This document shows, piece by piece, positions 19,877 to 28,157 of a stretch of 64,000 nt of DNA. The first letter of the stretch is position 1; each line of letters starts with the position of its first letter. The notes under the pieces are model-generated. The model ran no database searches. It was not told where the DNA came from and saw only the letters and a program-made list of their open reading frames with translations. A program made the translations under genes and the position numbers. Origin of the DNA: CAIMUS01 sp963708455 (GTDB lineage: Bacteria; Pseudomonadota; Gammaproteobacteria; Competibacterales; Competibacteraceae); the NCBI GenBank assembly GCA_963708455.1, contig CAVPSQ010000010.1:372001-436000 (forward strand). The letters run 5' to 3'.

Positions 19877-21118
19877 ATGGACGTCTATCTGGTAGGCGGC
19901 GCGGTGCGTGACGATTGGCTGGGCCTGCCGGTCAAGGAGCGCGACTGGGTGGTGGTGGGCGCCACGCCAGCCGACCTGCTGGCGCGGGGCTACCAGCAGG
20001 TGGGCAAGGATTTCCCCGTGTTTCTGCACCCGGTCACCCACGAGGAATACGCCCTGGCCCGCACCGAGCGCAAGACCGCGCCGGGCTATCGGGGCTTCGC
20101 TGTGCAGGCTGGCCCGGAGGTCAGCCTGGAAGAAGATCTGGGCCGCCGTGATCTGACGATCAACGCCATGGCGCGGGATGCCACTGGCCATCTATTCGAT
20201 CCCTACAACGGTCTGCGCGACCTCGAACAACGGTGGTTGCGCCACGTTTCCCCGGCATTCGCTGAAGATCCCGTGCGTATCCTGCGGGTTGCCCGGCTGG
20301 CCGCCCGCTACGCCCGCCTGGGCTTTCGGGTGGCACCGGAGACCCTGGCGTTGATGCGCGCCATGGTTGCCAACGGCGAAGCCGCCGCCCTGAAGCCGGA
20401 GCGGGTCTGGGCCGAAACGGTCCGGGCCCTGGGCGAAGTCGATCCCGACTGTTTCATCGAGGTGTTGCGCGCCGGCGCCGCCCTGGCCGTCATTTTCCCG
20501 GAAATCGACCGGCTGTTCGGCGTGCCGCAACCGCCACTGCATCACCCGGAAATCGACACCGGCACGCACCTGTTGCTGTCCCTGCGACAGGCCGTGCATC
20601 TGGGGGCGGACACGGTGGTGCGGTTCGCGGTGCTGGTGCACGATCTGGGCAAAGGTCTTACGCCGCCGGAAGCCTGGCCCCGCCATATCGGTCACGAGGC
20701 CCGTGGCGGCCCACTGGTGCAGACTTTCTGCCACCGCCTGCGGGCGCCTAACGAGTTCCGCGATCTGGGTGTCATCACAGCGCAGTATCATACCCACTGC
20801 CATCGCGCCCTGGAATTGCGTCCTAAAACCCTGTTGAAAATGCTGCAAGCCCTGGACGCCTTCCGCAAGCCGCAGCGCTTCGAGCGCTTGCTGCTGGCCT
20901 GTGAAGCCGACGCACGGGGACGCACCGGGTATGAAGATCGTCCCTATCCCCAGGCTGAACGCTTGCGGCTTGTCTATCGGGCCGCCGCCGCCGTCGCGAC
21001 AGAATTTTTACTGGCCCAGGGATGGCGGGGAGCGGCACTGGGCGAAGCTGTGCGGCGGGAGCGCCTGCGGGCCATCACCGCCGCGCTGCGGGCATTACCT
21101 GACGGCGCGCAATCCTGA
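19877..21118 (+). CDS. cca: CCA tRNA nucleotidyltransferase with HD domain
   Basis: This 413-residue protein opens with MDVYLVGGAVRDDWLGLP, the nucleotidyltransferase GG motif. RRDLTINAMARDATGHLFDP, then EDPVRILRVARLAARY complete the class II head and neck. A C-terminal HD phosphohydrolase domain carries FAVLVHDLGKGL. It adds or repairs the 3' CCA of tRNAs and, via the HD domain, removes phosphates. The start at 19877 matches the family N-terminus; an earlier ATG at 19859 is less likely. Confidence 0.95.
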   Translation: MDVYLVGGAVRDDWLGLPVKERDWVVVGATPADLLARGYQQVGKDFPVFLHPVTHEEYALARTERKTAPGYRGFAVQAGPEVSLEEDLGRRDLTINAMARDATGHLFDPYNGLRDLEQRWLRHVSPAFAEDPVRILRVARLAARYARLGFRVAPETLALMRAMVANGEAAALKPERVWAETVRALGEVDPDCFIEVLRAGAALAVIFPEIDRLFGVPQPPLHHPEIDTGTHLLLSLRQAVHLGADTVVRFAVLVHDLGKGLTPPEAWPRHIGHEARGGPLVQTFCHRLRAPNEFRDLGVITAQYHTHCHRALELRPKTLLKMLQALDAFRKPQRFERLLLACEADARGRTGYEDRPYPQAERLRLVYRAAAAVATEFLLAQGWRGAALGEAVRRERLRAITAALRALPDGAQS

Positions 21119-21176
21119 TGATTGATGGCGCGCCGTATACTACACGCCGGGCATCTTGCGAAGGAGGACCGTTGCA

Positions 21177-22163
21177 GTGAACACCACAAGCCAAAACTCT
21201 AGCCAGCAAATTCTGGTGACCGGTGGGGCCGGCTTTATCGGCTCCCACAGCGTAGATCGGTTGCTGGAGCAAGGCTATCGGGTGATCGTGCTCGACGATT
21301 TCAGCACCGGCAAACGCGCCAACCTGGCCCGCTGGATAGATGATCCCCGACTCGAGATCGTGGTCGCTGACATCGCCGACGGTCTGTTCGCCCCGCTGGC
21401 GGAGGTCACCCGCCGGCGCGGACCTATAGACCGTATTCTGCATCTGGCGGCGCAGGTGGCGGTCGACCGCTCGATCCGCAACCCGCTGGAAGATATCCGC
21501 AACAATTATGTCGGCACCGTGCAGGTGCTGGAATACGCCCGCTGCTGCGGCGTCGCCAAAGTCGTATTCGCCTCCTCGGCCGCGGTCTACGGCGATGCCG
21601 CCGACCTGCCCGTGCAGGAGACCAGCGTCGGTAAGCCGCTCTCGCCTTACGGTATCGACAAGCTCGGTTCCGAGCATTTCCTGTACTACTACTCCGCCGT
21701 GCGGGGCGTGCCGACCACGGCGTTGCGGTTTTTCAATGTCTACGGTCCACGCCAGGATCCGCACAGTGCCTATTCGGGCGTCATTTCCATCTTCATCAAA
21801 CAGGCGCTGGCCAACGCAACGCTGACGATCTTCGGAGACGGCCGGCAAACCCGCGATTTCGTCTATGTCGGCGACGTCGCCCGCGCGGCCGTGGAGGCCT
21901 GCTGCTCGGACGCCGCCGACGGCGCCGTCATTAACATCGGCACCGGCAGCGCAACCACGATCGCTGCGCTGGCTGGTCTGATCGTCGCATTGTGCGGTTC
22001 CTCTGCCGTTATCCGCCACCTGCCGGCGCGGCCAGGCGACATCCTGCATTCTCTCGCCGCGGTCGAACGCGCTGAGGCGCTGCTGCACTTTCGCGCCGGC
22101 GTTAGTCTGGCAGACGGTTTGCGGGTGACCCTGGACTGGCTGCGACAGATACCATCGCAGTAA
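21177..22163 (+). CDS. NAD-dependent sugar epimerase/dehydratase (extended SDR)
   Basis: I choose the GTG at 21177 because it follows AAGGAGG at a good distance. The 328-residue product has the NAD motif VTGGAGFIGSHSVDRLL, the catalytic FASSAAVYGD Ser region and the YGIDK Tyr/Lys pair, then ALRFFNVYGPRQDP. This is the UDP-glucose 4-epimerase-like family and probably makes a nucleotide sugar for envelope polysaccharide. The exact substrate cannot be told. Confidence 0.88.
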   Translation: MNTTSQNSSQQILVTGGAGFIGSHSVDRLLEQGYRVIVLDDFSTGKRANLARWIDDPRLEIVVADIADGLFAPLAEVTRRRGPIDRILHLAAQVAVDRSIRNPLEDIRNNYVGTVQVLEYARCCGVAKVVFASSAAVYGDAADLPVQETSVGKPLSPYGIDKLGSEHFLYYYSAVRGVPTTALRFFNVYGPRQDPHSAYSGVISIFIKQALANATLTIFGDGRQTRDFVYVGDVARAAVEACCSDAADGAVINIGTGSATTIAALAGLIVALCGSSAVIRHLPARPGDILHSLAAVERAEALLHFRAGVSLADGLRVTLDWLRQIPSQ

Positions 22164-22188
22164 CCCTCCCGTCGCCGCCCGGCAGTGA

Positions 22189-22941
22189 CTAACTGCTTCC
22201 GGCTGCCTGGGCTCTTTCTGGATAAAACCGCTCCGCCCATAACAGGCTGGCGCCGATCACGGCAGAGGGCATCGCCAGAAAATTCACCACCGGTATCACG
22301 GTCAGCAGCAGCACGGCGCTGCCGAAGCCGAGCATCAGCAGCCGCCGTTGTCCCAGCAGGCGCCGCTGTTCCGTAAAGGGAATGCCATGATTACTCAGCG
22401 GATAATCCATATATTGCAAGGCCAGCATCCAGGCGGTGAACGCGCCCCAGATAAAGGGCGCCAACACGTTGACCACTGGCAACAGAAAAGGCAACAGCAG
22501 CGGCAGCGCCCACAGCAGGTAATAAACCAGTTTTTTCAGTTCCACGCCCGGCGTCCGCAACACTTCCCGCCACAACGGCCGGCCCGGTGGCAGCACCACG
22601 TCGGGATTGACCAGCTTCTCCACCCGCTCCGCCAGCAGGCTGTTGAAAGGCGCCGCCAGGAAATTCGCCAGCAGATTGAAGAGATAAAAGCTGATCATCA
22701 GCGCCGCCACGAAAAACAGCGGCCAGAGCAGCCAGTCCAGCCAATGCAGCCAATCCGGCAGGTAAGCATGCAGCCAATCCAGCAGATAGTTAAATCCGTA
22801 AGCCCCCAAAGCAATCCCCGTGCCGAACAGGACCAGATTGATCAACAGTGGAATCGCCACAAAGCGGCGCACGCTGGGGTGAAGCAGCCAGCGCAAGCCT
22901 TTGAATACGTATCCGGCGCCTTCAAAAAAACCAGCGGTCAT
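22189..22941 (-). CDS. cysZ: CysZ/EI24-family sulfate transporter-like membrane protein
   Basis: This 250-residue protein starts at 22941 (MTAGFFEGAGYVFKGLRWLL) and shows the CysZ features: long hydrophobic segments around residues 30-50 and 75-110, PFNSLLAERVE, and FTAWMLALQYMDYPLSNHG. CysZ brings sulfate into the cell. It is convergent with the epimerase gene. Confidence 0.85.
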   Translation of the reverse strand: MTAGFFEGAGYVFKGLRWLLHPSVRRFVAIPLLINLVLFGTGIALGAYGFNYLLDWLHAYLPDWLHWLDWLLWPLFFVAALMISFYLFNLLANFLAAPFNSLLAERVEKLVNPDVVLPPGRPLWREVLRTPGVELKKLVYYLLWALPLLLPFLLPVVNVLAPFIWGAFTAWMLALQYMDYPLSNHGIPFTEQRRLLGQRRLLMLGFGSAVLLLTVIPVVNFLAMPSAVIGASLLWAERFYPERAQAAGSS

Positions 22942-23141
22942 GATAGCTCCTGCTGTGGTAAGGTCACCCAATTGAATTGTGGTTTAAAAGTAACCGTTTA
23001 GCCCCCTCCCCCCTGCTTGCAGGGCTGTAAAGGTAGTGATTGCGTAACCGTTCATTCCCCTCGCCCGCTTGCGGGAGAGGGGTTGGGGGTGAGAGCAGTG
23101 AGGGTCCAGAGTCTGGCCGAAAACCCCTGTTCTGTATTGTT

Positions 23142-23186
23142 GTAGGATGGGTAGAGCAGAGCGGAGCGGAGCGAAACCCATCCTAC
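23142..23186. repeat. Dispersed palindromic repeat (GTAGGATGGG...CCCATCCTAC)
   Basis: GTAGGATGGGT and ACCCATCCTAC form a hairpin around a purine-rich loop (AGAGCAGAGCGGAGCGGAGC). A second, diverged copy is at 27369-27407. Such elements are common intergenic repeats in proteobacteria. It lies between cysZ and the mazF-like gene. Confidence 0.6.
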
Positions 23187-23214
23187 GGGCTACGGGCTAA
23201 CCCACCCGAAAAAT

Positions 23215-23568
23215 TCAGAGCATCCCCAACACCACCCTGAGACTCCTTTCCACCGCCGCCATTTCTTCAGGGGTGAGGGTAGTCAGCGGGCCTTCACCGA
23301 AACGGGAACGGTCGAGCGGGCGCAGATGCTCCACCATCACATGACAATCCCTGAGCAGTCGATCACGGGCGTGGATACGAACACGCATGGGTTCTAACTC
23401 GGGGCGAAGCTGGGTAGTGAGCGGTGCGGCCAGAACGGTCACAAGCCCGGTAGCCGTAATCCGGTCTTCCTGAAGCACCACAACCGGACGAACCTTGCCA
23501 ATTTCTCCGCCTTTGTTAGGGTTGAGATTGGCAACCCATATTTCTCCGCGCCGTATCATCGCCACCAT
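23215..23568 (-). CDS. MazF/PemK-family endoribonuclease toxin
   Basis: This 117-residue protein contains IRRGEIWVANLNP, GKVRPVVVLQED and VLAAPLTTQ, the beta-barrel core of MazF mRNA interferases. The start is at 23568 or at the internal ATG 23559 (MIRRGE). It overlaps the upstream antitoxin gene by a few bases, the usual coupled arrangement. Confidence 0.88.
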   Translation of the reverse strand: MVAMIRRGEIWVANLNPNKGGEIGKVRPVVVLQEDRITATGLVTVLAAPLTTQLRPELEPMRVRIHARDRLLRDCHVMVEHLRPLDRSRFGEGPLTTLTPEEMAAVERSLRVVLGML

Positions 23569-23873
23569 TTTTCACCAGGCTCATCGGTCCACGGCTCTCC
23601 CGGTCTACGCCCCTCGGCCAGATCCAACGCTGCATTATCGAGCGCGACTGACTCCTCAGCCAATTCCTGAGCTTCGCGTTGAGCCTCGGGATCGGCGGCC
23701 AGAGCGCGGGCAGCGGCAACCATTTCGGCCATAAATCGTTCCCGCTCACGCCGGGCGAGAAATTCGGTAATGGCCTGTCGCGCCACCTCGGAACGGGAAC
23801 GACCTGCCAGCTTCGATTCGTGGGCAAGCCGGGTATCAATATCCTCGGGTAATCTCAAACTAAGCGCACCCAT
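23556..23873 (-). CDS. Ribbon-helix-helix antitoxin paired with MazF
   Basis: The start at 23873 reads MGALSLRLPEDIDTRLAHES, a ribbon-helix-helix DNA-binding N-terminus. An acidic C-terminal tail (DEPGEKWWR) should wrap the toxin. It overlaps mazF at its 3' end. It probably neutralises the toxin and represses its own promoter. Confidence 0.82.
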   Translation of the reverse strand: MGALSLRLPEDIDTRLAHESKLAGRSRSEVARQAITEFLARRERERFMAEMVAAARALAADPEAQREAQELAEESVALDNAALDLAEGRRPGEPWTDEPGEKWWR

Positions 23874-24014
23874 GTCATACACTCTGACTTACATAAAGTA
23901 ATGCAATAGTACAAACAAGATCGATACCAAGCAAGATTCGGCCGGGTAACACGGTATCTACAAGGCTGGCATTTGACGTGGAGTAGGTAGGTCGGGCAAA
24001 AGCGTAGCGTTGCC

Positions 24015-25449
24015 CCATACGCATCAATTTAACGGGATTTGGAGCGAAACCAGGCAGATGCCGGTAAGATGGGAGGCCAACTTCGATTGGCAAACCCAGA
24101 TGAACCGTGATGAATATTTGTTCAACAGTCGCCCTTGCGTTGCAAACCATTTTGACCGTCCGGGCTGAGGTCCTGGCCAAGACCAGTGGGTTCATCCGGC
24201 GCCAGCGCAAGGTCAGCGGCGCGAACTTCATCAGGACGCTGGTCTTCGGATGGATGCAAAACAGCCCGCCGTCGGCGGAGGGGCTTGCCAGGGCGGGCTT
24301 CAGCCACGGCCTGAAGGTGTCCGCGCAGGGCTTGGACCAGCGCTTCACGGAGCCGGCTTGCGCGTTTGTGAAAAGCGTCCTGGAAGAGGCCATGGCGCAG
24401 GCCGTCACGGCCGGCCGCCCGGTAGACGTGGCGATCCTCAATCGCTTCGAGGCGGTCCACATCGCCGATTGTAGCGTCGTCCCGCTGCCCGCCGAATGGG
24501 AGCACCTTTGGCGCGGGACTGGCGGTGCCGGAGAGGCCGGCAAGGCCGCGCTGAAACTGGACGCCGACCTTGAACTGCGGACGGGGCGGCTGAGCCTGGG
24601 GCTGTTACCGGGGCGACACTCGGACAGCCGCAGCCCGCTGGCCGAGGCGGTTCACGCGAAAGGGGTTCTGCGCATCCAGGATCTCGGCTACTTCAACCTG
24701 GCCCGGATGCGGGCGCAGGGCGCGCGCGGCGAGTACTGGATCAGCCGCCTGCAGCCGCGGACCGTGGCGTTCCATCTGGACGGGGCATGCATCGACTGGC
24801 CGCGCTGGCTGGGGATGCTGGCCCGGCAAGACGTGGTCAGGCACGAAGTGGCGGTGGAAATCGGAGCCGAGGAGCGCCTGCCCGTGCGCCTGCTGTTGTG
24901 GCGGCTACCCGAGGAGGCCGCCGCGCGGCGGCGGGCCAAGATGAAGGACAACGCGCGGAAGCAATGCCGCACCGCCACCGCCGAGAGCCTGGCCCTGTGC
25001 GACTGGAACCTGCTGGTCACGAACGTGGAAGGCGACCAGTTGAGCCTGCCGGAGTGCTTCTTGCTCTACGCGGTCCGCTGGCAAATCGAGTTGCTGTTCA
25101 AGCTTTGGAAAAGCCATGCGAACCTGGGGCGTTCGCGCAGCGCCAACCCGCATCACCTGCTGTGCGAACTGTACGCCAAGCTGCTGGGCGTGCTAATCCA
25201 GCATTGGCTGATCCTGACAGGGCTTTGGCATGTGCCGCAACGCAGCCTGGTCAAGGGCTGCCAAATGATCAAGGAGCAGTCCGCGCGCCTGGCCTGCTGC
25301 ATCGACGACCTGCCCGCCCTGGTCCGGTTGCTGGAGGAACTGGCCGGACGCTTCCAGCATGGCTGCTCATTGAACACCCGGAAAAAGAAACCCAACACCT
25401 GTCAGCAACTGAAAAACGGTTACAAATTCGCTTAAATTGATGCGTATGG
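24015..25449 (+). mobile_element. IS4-family insertion sequence
   Basis: Perfect 18-bp terminal inverted repeats CCATACGCATCAATTTAA bound a 1435-bp element with one transposase. The flanks carry a 20-bp direct repeat GGCAAAAGCGTAGCGTTGCC (23995-24014 and 25450-25469), longer than the usual IS4 target duplication. The target itself is palindrome-like (GGGCAA...TTGCCC), probably a dispersed repeat. The element looks intact and recent. Confidence 0.85.
24110..25435 (+). CDS. IS4-family DDE transposase
   Basis: This roughly 441-residue transposase has the DDE pattern: VHIADCSVVPLP (first Asp), DLGYFNLARM (second Asp) and the YREK-like stretch YAVRWQIELLFKLWKSH (catalytic Glu). The stop codon lies inside the right inverted repeat. 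The frame is intact. ATG 24110 is taken rather than the GTG at 24107. Confidence 0.9.
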   Translation: MNICSTVALALQTILTVRAEVLAKTSGFIRRQRKVSGANFIRTLVFGWMQNSPPSAEGLARAGFSHGLKVSAQGLDQRFTEPACAFVKSVLEEAMAQAVTAGRPVDVAILNRFEAVHIADCSVVPLPAEWEHLWRGTGGAGEAGKAALKLDADLELRTGRLSLGLLPGRHSDSRSPLAEAVHAKGVLRIQDLGYFNLARMRAQGARGEYWISRLQPRTVAFHLDGACIDWPRWLGMLARQDVVRHEVAVEIGAEERLPVRLLLWRLPEEAAARRRAKMKDNARKQCRTATAESLALCDWNLLVTNVEGDQLSLPECFLLYAVRWQIELLFKLWKSHANLGRSRSANPHHLLCELYAKLLGVLIQHWLILTGLWHVPQRSLVKGCQMIKEQSARLACCIDDLPALVRLLEELAGRFQHGCSLNTRKKKPNTCQQLKNGYKFA

Positions 25450-25554
25450 GGCAAAAGCGTAGCGTTGCCCAACATTTCCTCCAGTTCGTAGCGATGCATG
25501 TCGGACACATACGTGTCGGACCTATCTAGCTGCGCGGTTCCGCCCTACGCGGGC

Positions 25555-25936
25555 TCATCGGGGATATGGCTGTACTGTCTTGAGTTCAGGTACGACCCGG
25601 TAGTGCTTGACATTGAATGTGCAAAGCGTCGCTGATCTTCCAACGGCACACGCAGCAATCAAGGCATCGAGTAACCCCAGACGGTGCGACAGGTGGTAGG
25701 CGATGAAGTCCAGACAAGGCGCGCTGGCAATCCGTTTCCGCCGGCCACACTACCGGCAGGGGTGCAACCAATTTCAACACCTGTTGAACTTGTTGGGCAT
25801 TCTGAGCGTCCTGAATCAGTTCCATGACGACCAAGCCGGGCACAACAGGAAGTTCAGTCAGGGTAGCAAACCACGTCACTGCGGGAGCATGGCCACGCTG
25901 AATGTCGATCAATACATCAGTATCCAATAGGTACAC
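25555..25936 (-). CDS. PIN-domain toxin (VapC-like), frameshifted
   Basis: The N-terminus MYLLDTDVLIDIQRGHAPAV carries the first PIN aspartates. The frame breaks near 25711-25714: removing one base in TTGTCTGGAC restores DFIAYHLSHRLGLLDALIAA, CAVGRSATLCTFNVKHYR and a stop at 25557-25555, giving about 127 residues with the later PIN Asp residues. It is a nuclease toxin with the VapB-like antitoxin directly upstream. The extra base resembles those in rpoB and four other genes. Confidence 0.75.
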
Positions 25937-25941
25937 TGCTG

Positions 25942-26205
25942 TTATTCCTGCACCCTTCTTTCGGCCTGATGGCGTAGTTGACGGGCGTGTTCCTGGCTAT
26001 TAGTAATATCACCCCGCGTGCCGATCACTCCTTGACGTTGCCAGTAGGCTACCAATTCCGCACCCGTTTGCGTTACAGTTCCTCCCCTGGTTCGCCGGGT
26101 GAGGAGGACCCGCAGGGCATACTCAGACAGGGGCAAACCCAGCCGAGCAGCCTCGGCAGAGAGTTCACTTTCCAAATCTTGTGGTAGATCAAGTGTAATG
26201 GACAT
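25942..26205 (-). CDS. VapB-like antitoxin
   Basis: This 87-residue protein begins MSITLDLPQDLESELSAEAA, a ribbon-helix-helix-like DNA-binding segment, and ends with a charged toxin-binding tail (QEHARQLRHQAERRVQE). It lies 5 bp upstream of the PIN toxin. Confidence 0.75.
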   Translation of the reverse strand: MSITLDLPQDLESELSAEAARLGLPLSEYALRVLLTRRTRGGTVTQTGAELVAYWQRQGVIGTRGDITNSQEHARQLRHQAERRVQE

Positions 26206-26248
26206 TTTCAGCCTCTTGCTGGAAGTATTCGGATTGGATCAACGGCGG

Positions 26249-26349
26249 GGCCATAATCATCGTTTGGGCCAAAGCTGTTGTAGCCTGGATGGAGCGGAGC
26301 TTGCGAAGCGTAATCCAGGTTCTTCCTGGCCGAAACAATGATTAAGGCC
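26249..26349 (-). mobile_element. 100-bp MITE, copy 1
   Basis: GGCC-TAATCATCGTTTGGGCC at the left and its inverse at the right (GGCCGAAACAATGATTAAGGCC) enclose a palindromic core with CTGGATGGAGCGGAGCTTGCG. Further copies are at 27284 (partial) and 38275. This copy follows codon 52 or so of a short ORF and appears to have replaced its 3' part. No transposase is encoded. Confidence 0.65.
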
Positions 26350-26495
26350 ACCAGACGCACATGATCGGCGCTCAACCGAATTAGACTGTTTTTACTATCC
26401 CATTCCAGTTTCGATAGTTTTTGCCGTAACTCACCAAGAGGTCTATCGAAAGTCAGTAGCGATTTAAGAATTTTGTGGCGAATGTCGTTCATCAC
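26350..26495 (-). pseudogene. Remnant of a conserved hypothetical protein cut by the MITE
   Basis: The start at 26495/26492 reads MNDIRHKILKSLLTFDRPLG, then ELRQKLSKLEWDSKNSLIRL and SADHVRLVALI. After this the frame enters the MITE at 26349, so the rest is lost. The segment resembles a small family of unknown function found in several proteobacteria. I cannot assign a role. Confidence 0.5.
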
Positions 26496-26566
26496 GGATA
26501 CTTCTGCTTCACCTGGACAATACTACCATTGGGAGCGTAGGTAGTTTTCGTATAACTGATCACGAG

Positions 26567-26992
26567 CTAAGCTACCGGAAAAGCCGGGATACTATAATGA
26601 GCGGCGGCGATCGCCTGGCGATTATCCAGAGTCGCCAGGCTGGCCCGCAAGCGGCGGGCGACGGCCAAGTGCAGGGCGTCGCCGGCGCGCAACGCTAACG
26701 CGGGCGCGTCCAGCAGCGCGGCGGCGGTACGGAAATCGCCCGGCTCGACCTCGGCCAGCGTCAACGAGTCGGAAACAAAACGGTTGAAGGCGGCCAGCCC
26801 CGCCGCCCGGCCCGCCGCATCGATACTCCCGGTGCGCTCCTTGATCGCCCCGACGCTCGCCATCTCGGTCAACGTCCAAGCTGAAATGCACAGATCGCCA
26901 TCGTCGACGGTTTCCAACCGGGCCAAGATGGCGGACGCGGTCGGCTCGCGAAAAAACAGCGCGCCCAGTACCGAGGTATCGAGATAGATCAC
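26567..26992 (-). CDS. PIN-domain toxin
   Basis: Starting at GTG 26992 (VIYLDTSVLGALFFREPTAS), the protein has the PIN acidic residues: D5, E in ISAWTLTEMASVG, D in LRAGDALHLAVARR and a late D in LATLDNRQA. It should be a Mg-dependent RNase toxin of about 141 residues. The GTG overlaps the TGA of the upstream Phd-type antitoxin, supporting coupled translation. Confidence 0.85.
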   Translation of the reverse strand: MIYLDTSVLGALFFREPTASAILARLETVDDGDLCISAWTLTEMASVGAIKERTGSIDAAGRAAGLAAFNRFVSDSLTLAEVEPGDFRTAAALLDAPALALRAGDALHLAVARRLRASLATLDNRQAIAAAHYSIPAFPVA

Positions 26993-27225
26993 AGGAGGTC
27001 TTGCTCGCGCATATCCGCGACGGACAGGCTCTCGCGGCAAGGCTGCGCCTGCACGAAAGCCCGCAGTGCCGCGAGATCGAACACCGGTGACGCCGAGGCG
27101 GGCTCCGGAACGATCCTTGCCACCGGTTTGCCGCGGCGTGTAATGACCACTTCCTCGCCCGCTTCGACATCGGCCAGTAAGGCGGAAAAATGCGATTTTG
27201 CTTCGGCTATATTGGCTGTTTTCAT
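26989..27225 (-). CDS. Phd/YefM-family antitoxin
   Basis: This 78-residue protein shows the typical N-terminal MKTANIAEAKSHFSALLADV and EEVVITRRGKPVARIVP of Phd/YefM. The C-terminal tail (LSVADMREQDLL) would contact the toxin. The start follows AGGAGCGAG. It is the first gene of a two-gene operon with the PIN toxin. Confidence 0.88.
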   Translation of the reverse strand: MKTANIAEAKSHFSALLADVEAGEEVVITRRGKPVARIVPEPASASPVFDLAALRAFVQAQPCRESLSVADMREQDLL

Positions 27226-27283
27226 TGGCTCGCTCCTGATCTGGTCAGATCATTCTGGCATTTGACATGGACATGGTTTTAAG

Positions 27284-27358
27284 GGCCTTGATCATTGTTT
27301 CGGCCAAGAGGAACCTGGATTGCGCTTCGCAAGCTCCGCTCCATCCAGGCTACACCGG
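27284..27358 (+). mobile_element. 100-bp MITE, copy 2 (partial)
   Basis: GGCCTTGATCATTGTTTCGG and the core ACCTGGATTGCGCTTCGC...CTCCATCCAGGCTACACCGG match the MITE copies at 26249 and 38275. The right terminal repeat is missing; the sequence continues into a copy of the GTAGGATGGG palindrome. Confidence 0.6.
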
Positions 27359-27368
27359 CTGTATTGTT

Positions 27369-27407
27369 GTAGGATGGGTAGAGCAGAGCGTAGCGCCGCG
27401 AAACCCA
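27369..27407. repeat. Second copy of the GTAGGATGGG dispersed palindrome
   Basis: GTAGGATGGGTAGAGCAGAG followed by GCGAAACCCATC repeats the element at 23142-23186. It abuts the truncated MITE copy 2. Confidence 0.55.
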
Positions 27408-27428
27408 TCACAGGCTACAGGCTACGGG

Positions 27429-27710
27429 CTAAGCAGACAAATCGGCCAAGGCTTTCACCAGTGTCTCCTCGGGTACGCCTTGTGCTTTCAGATTGTCCAG
27501 TAATCGAGCGATAGGGGTATCCTCCAAGCGCTCCAGATCGGCGCGTAACCCCTGACCAATGTAAGCACGGATCAGCGGTTGATAGCCGGAATAACCCAAC
27601 AAGGGTGCAATGCGCTTCAGATCCTCGATGACATCTTCCGGCATCCGCAAGGTGACAGTTGTCATCGGACGGTCCTTGCGCAGCCGCTGTTTCAACTCAG
27701 CCATCTTCAT
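27429..27710 (-). CDS. BrnA-like/ribbon-helix-helix antitoxin
   Basis: The start ATG at 27710 overlaps the last codons of a BrnT-like fragment, as in brnTA operons. The 93-residue product includes MTTVTLRMPEDVIEDLKRIA and a helical tail (YQPLIRAYIGQGLRADLERL), a CopG/BrnA DNA-binding pattern. Its toxin partner survives only as a 3' stub, so this antitoxin may be orphaned. Confidence 0.75.
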   Translation of the reverse strand: MKMAELKQRLRKDRPMTTVTLRMPEDVIEDLKRIAPLLGYSGYQPLIRAYIGQGLRADLERLEDTPIARLLDNLKAQGVPEETLVKALADLSA

Positions 27711-27762
27711 AGTACCGGCGCTCCTCACGGGTCGCTTTGCGGGCGAAAATCAAACGGATAAA
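27697..27762 (-). pseudogene. 3' remnant of a brnT toxin gene
   Basis: Reading FIRLIFARKATREERRYYED then G and a stop, this short stretch is the characteristic BrnT C-terminus (ISARRATRRERK-like). It overlaps the BrnA-like start. Upstream of 27762 the coding sequence is lost. An unrelated 5' brnT stub lies at 32525-32680. Confidence 0.6.
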
Positions 27763-27771
27763 GTTAAATTA

Positions 27772-27790
27772 CCCCCGGCAAAGCCGGGGG
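27772..27790. terminator. GC-rich hairpin, possible terminator
   Basis: CCCCCGGCAAAGCCGGGGG is a perfect 8-bp stem with a 3-base loop, just downstream of the restriction endonuclease remnant on the minus strand. It is followed on that strand by TAATTTAAC rather than a clear T-run, so function is uncertain. Confidence 0.35.
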
Positions 27791-27804
27791 CTTACCTTAC
27801 TGAG

Positions 27805-28099
27805 TTAGGGCGCATTGCGGTATGGCCCAAGGAATCGCTCGCCATTAAAGTGAATCAGAATGCGATGGCGCATCAGCTACCCACACTTCGGTCTCCCATG
27901 CTATTTCGCCAAGGTAGCGGCCCATGATGGGCGTGATGCCCACAAGCTGGTTTTCCGCGTCGGCCCATGCCTTGCCCGGCGTGAGATTCAGCAGGGCAAG
28001 CAGACACAGGGCGGAACGCTCGTTTTGCTGTGCCCGTGGCAGGCCCAAGGAAATGATGATCTGGCGGGTGGCCTTGATGTAGTCGTTCTTGTCGTTCAT
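27805..28099 (-). pseudogene. PstI/BsuBI-type restriction endonuclease with internal deletion
   Basis: The first 57 or so residues (KATRQIIISLGLPRAQQNER, SALCLLALLNLTPGKAWADA, GITPIM) match the N-terminus of PstI/BsuBI endonucleases. The sequence then jumps to the family C-terminus (RYLGEIAWETEVWVADAPSH), and after a one-base frameshift near 27857 to LIHFNGERFLGPYRNAP and a stop at 27807. The central catalytic part is missing. The start ATG overlapped the original stop of the methyltransferase before an IS1182 element separated them. Confidence 0.75.
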
Positions 28100-28157
28100 T
28101 CGGTCAGGCTTCCTAGCTTGGTGTCAAGCATGGTCTGCGTGAGTTCTCTTTGGCTAG

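Noticed and set aside
23875..24543. 222-residue minus-strand ORF
   Set aside because: It is antisense to the IS4 transposase and its left inverted repeat.
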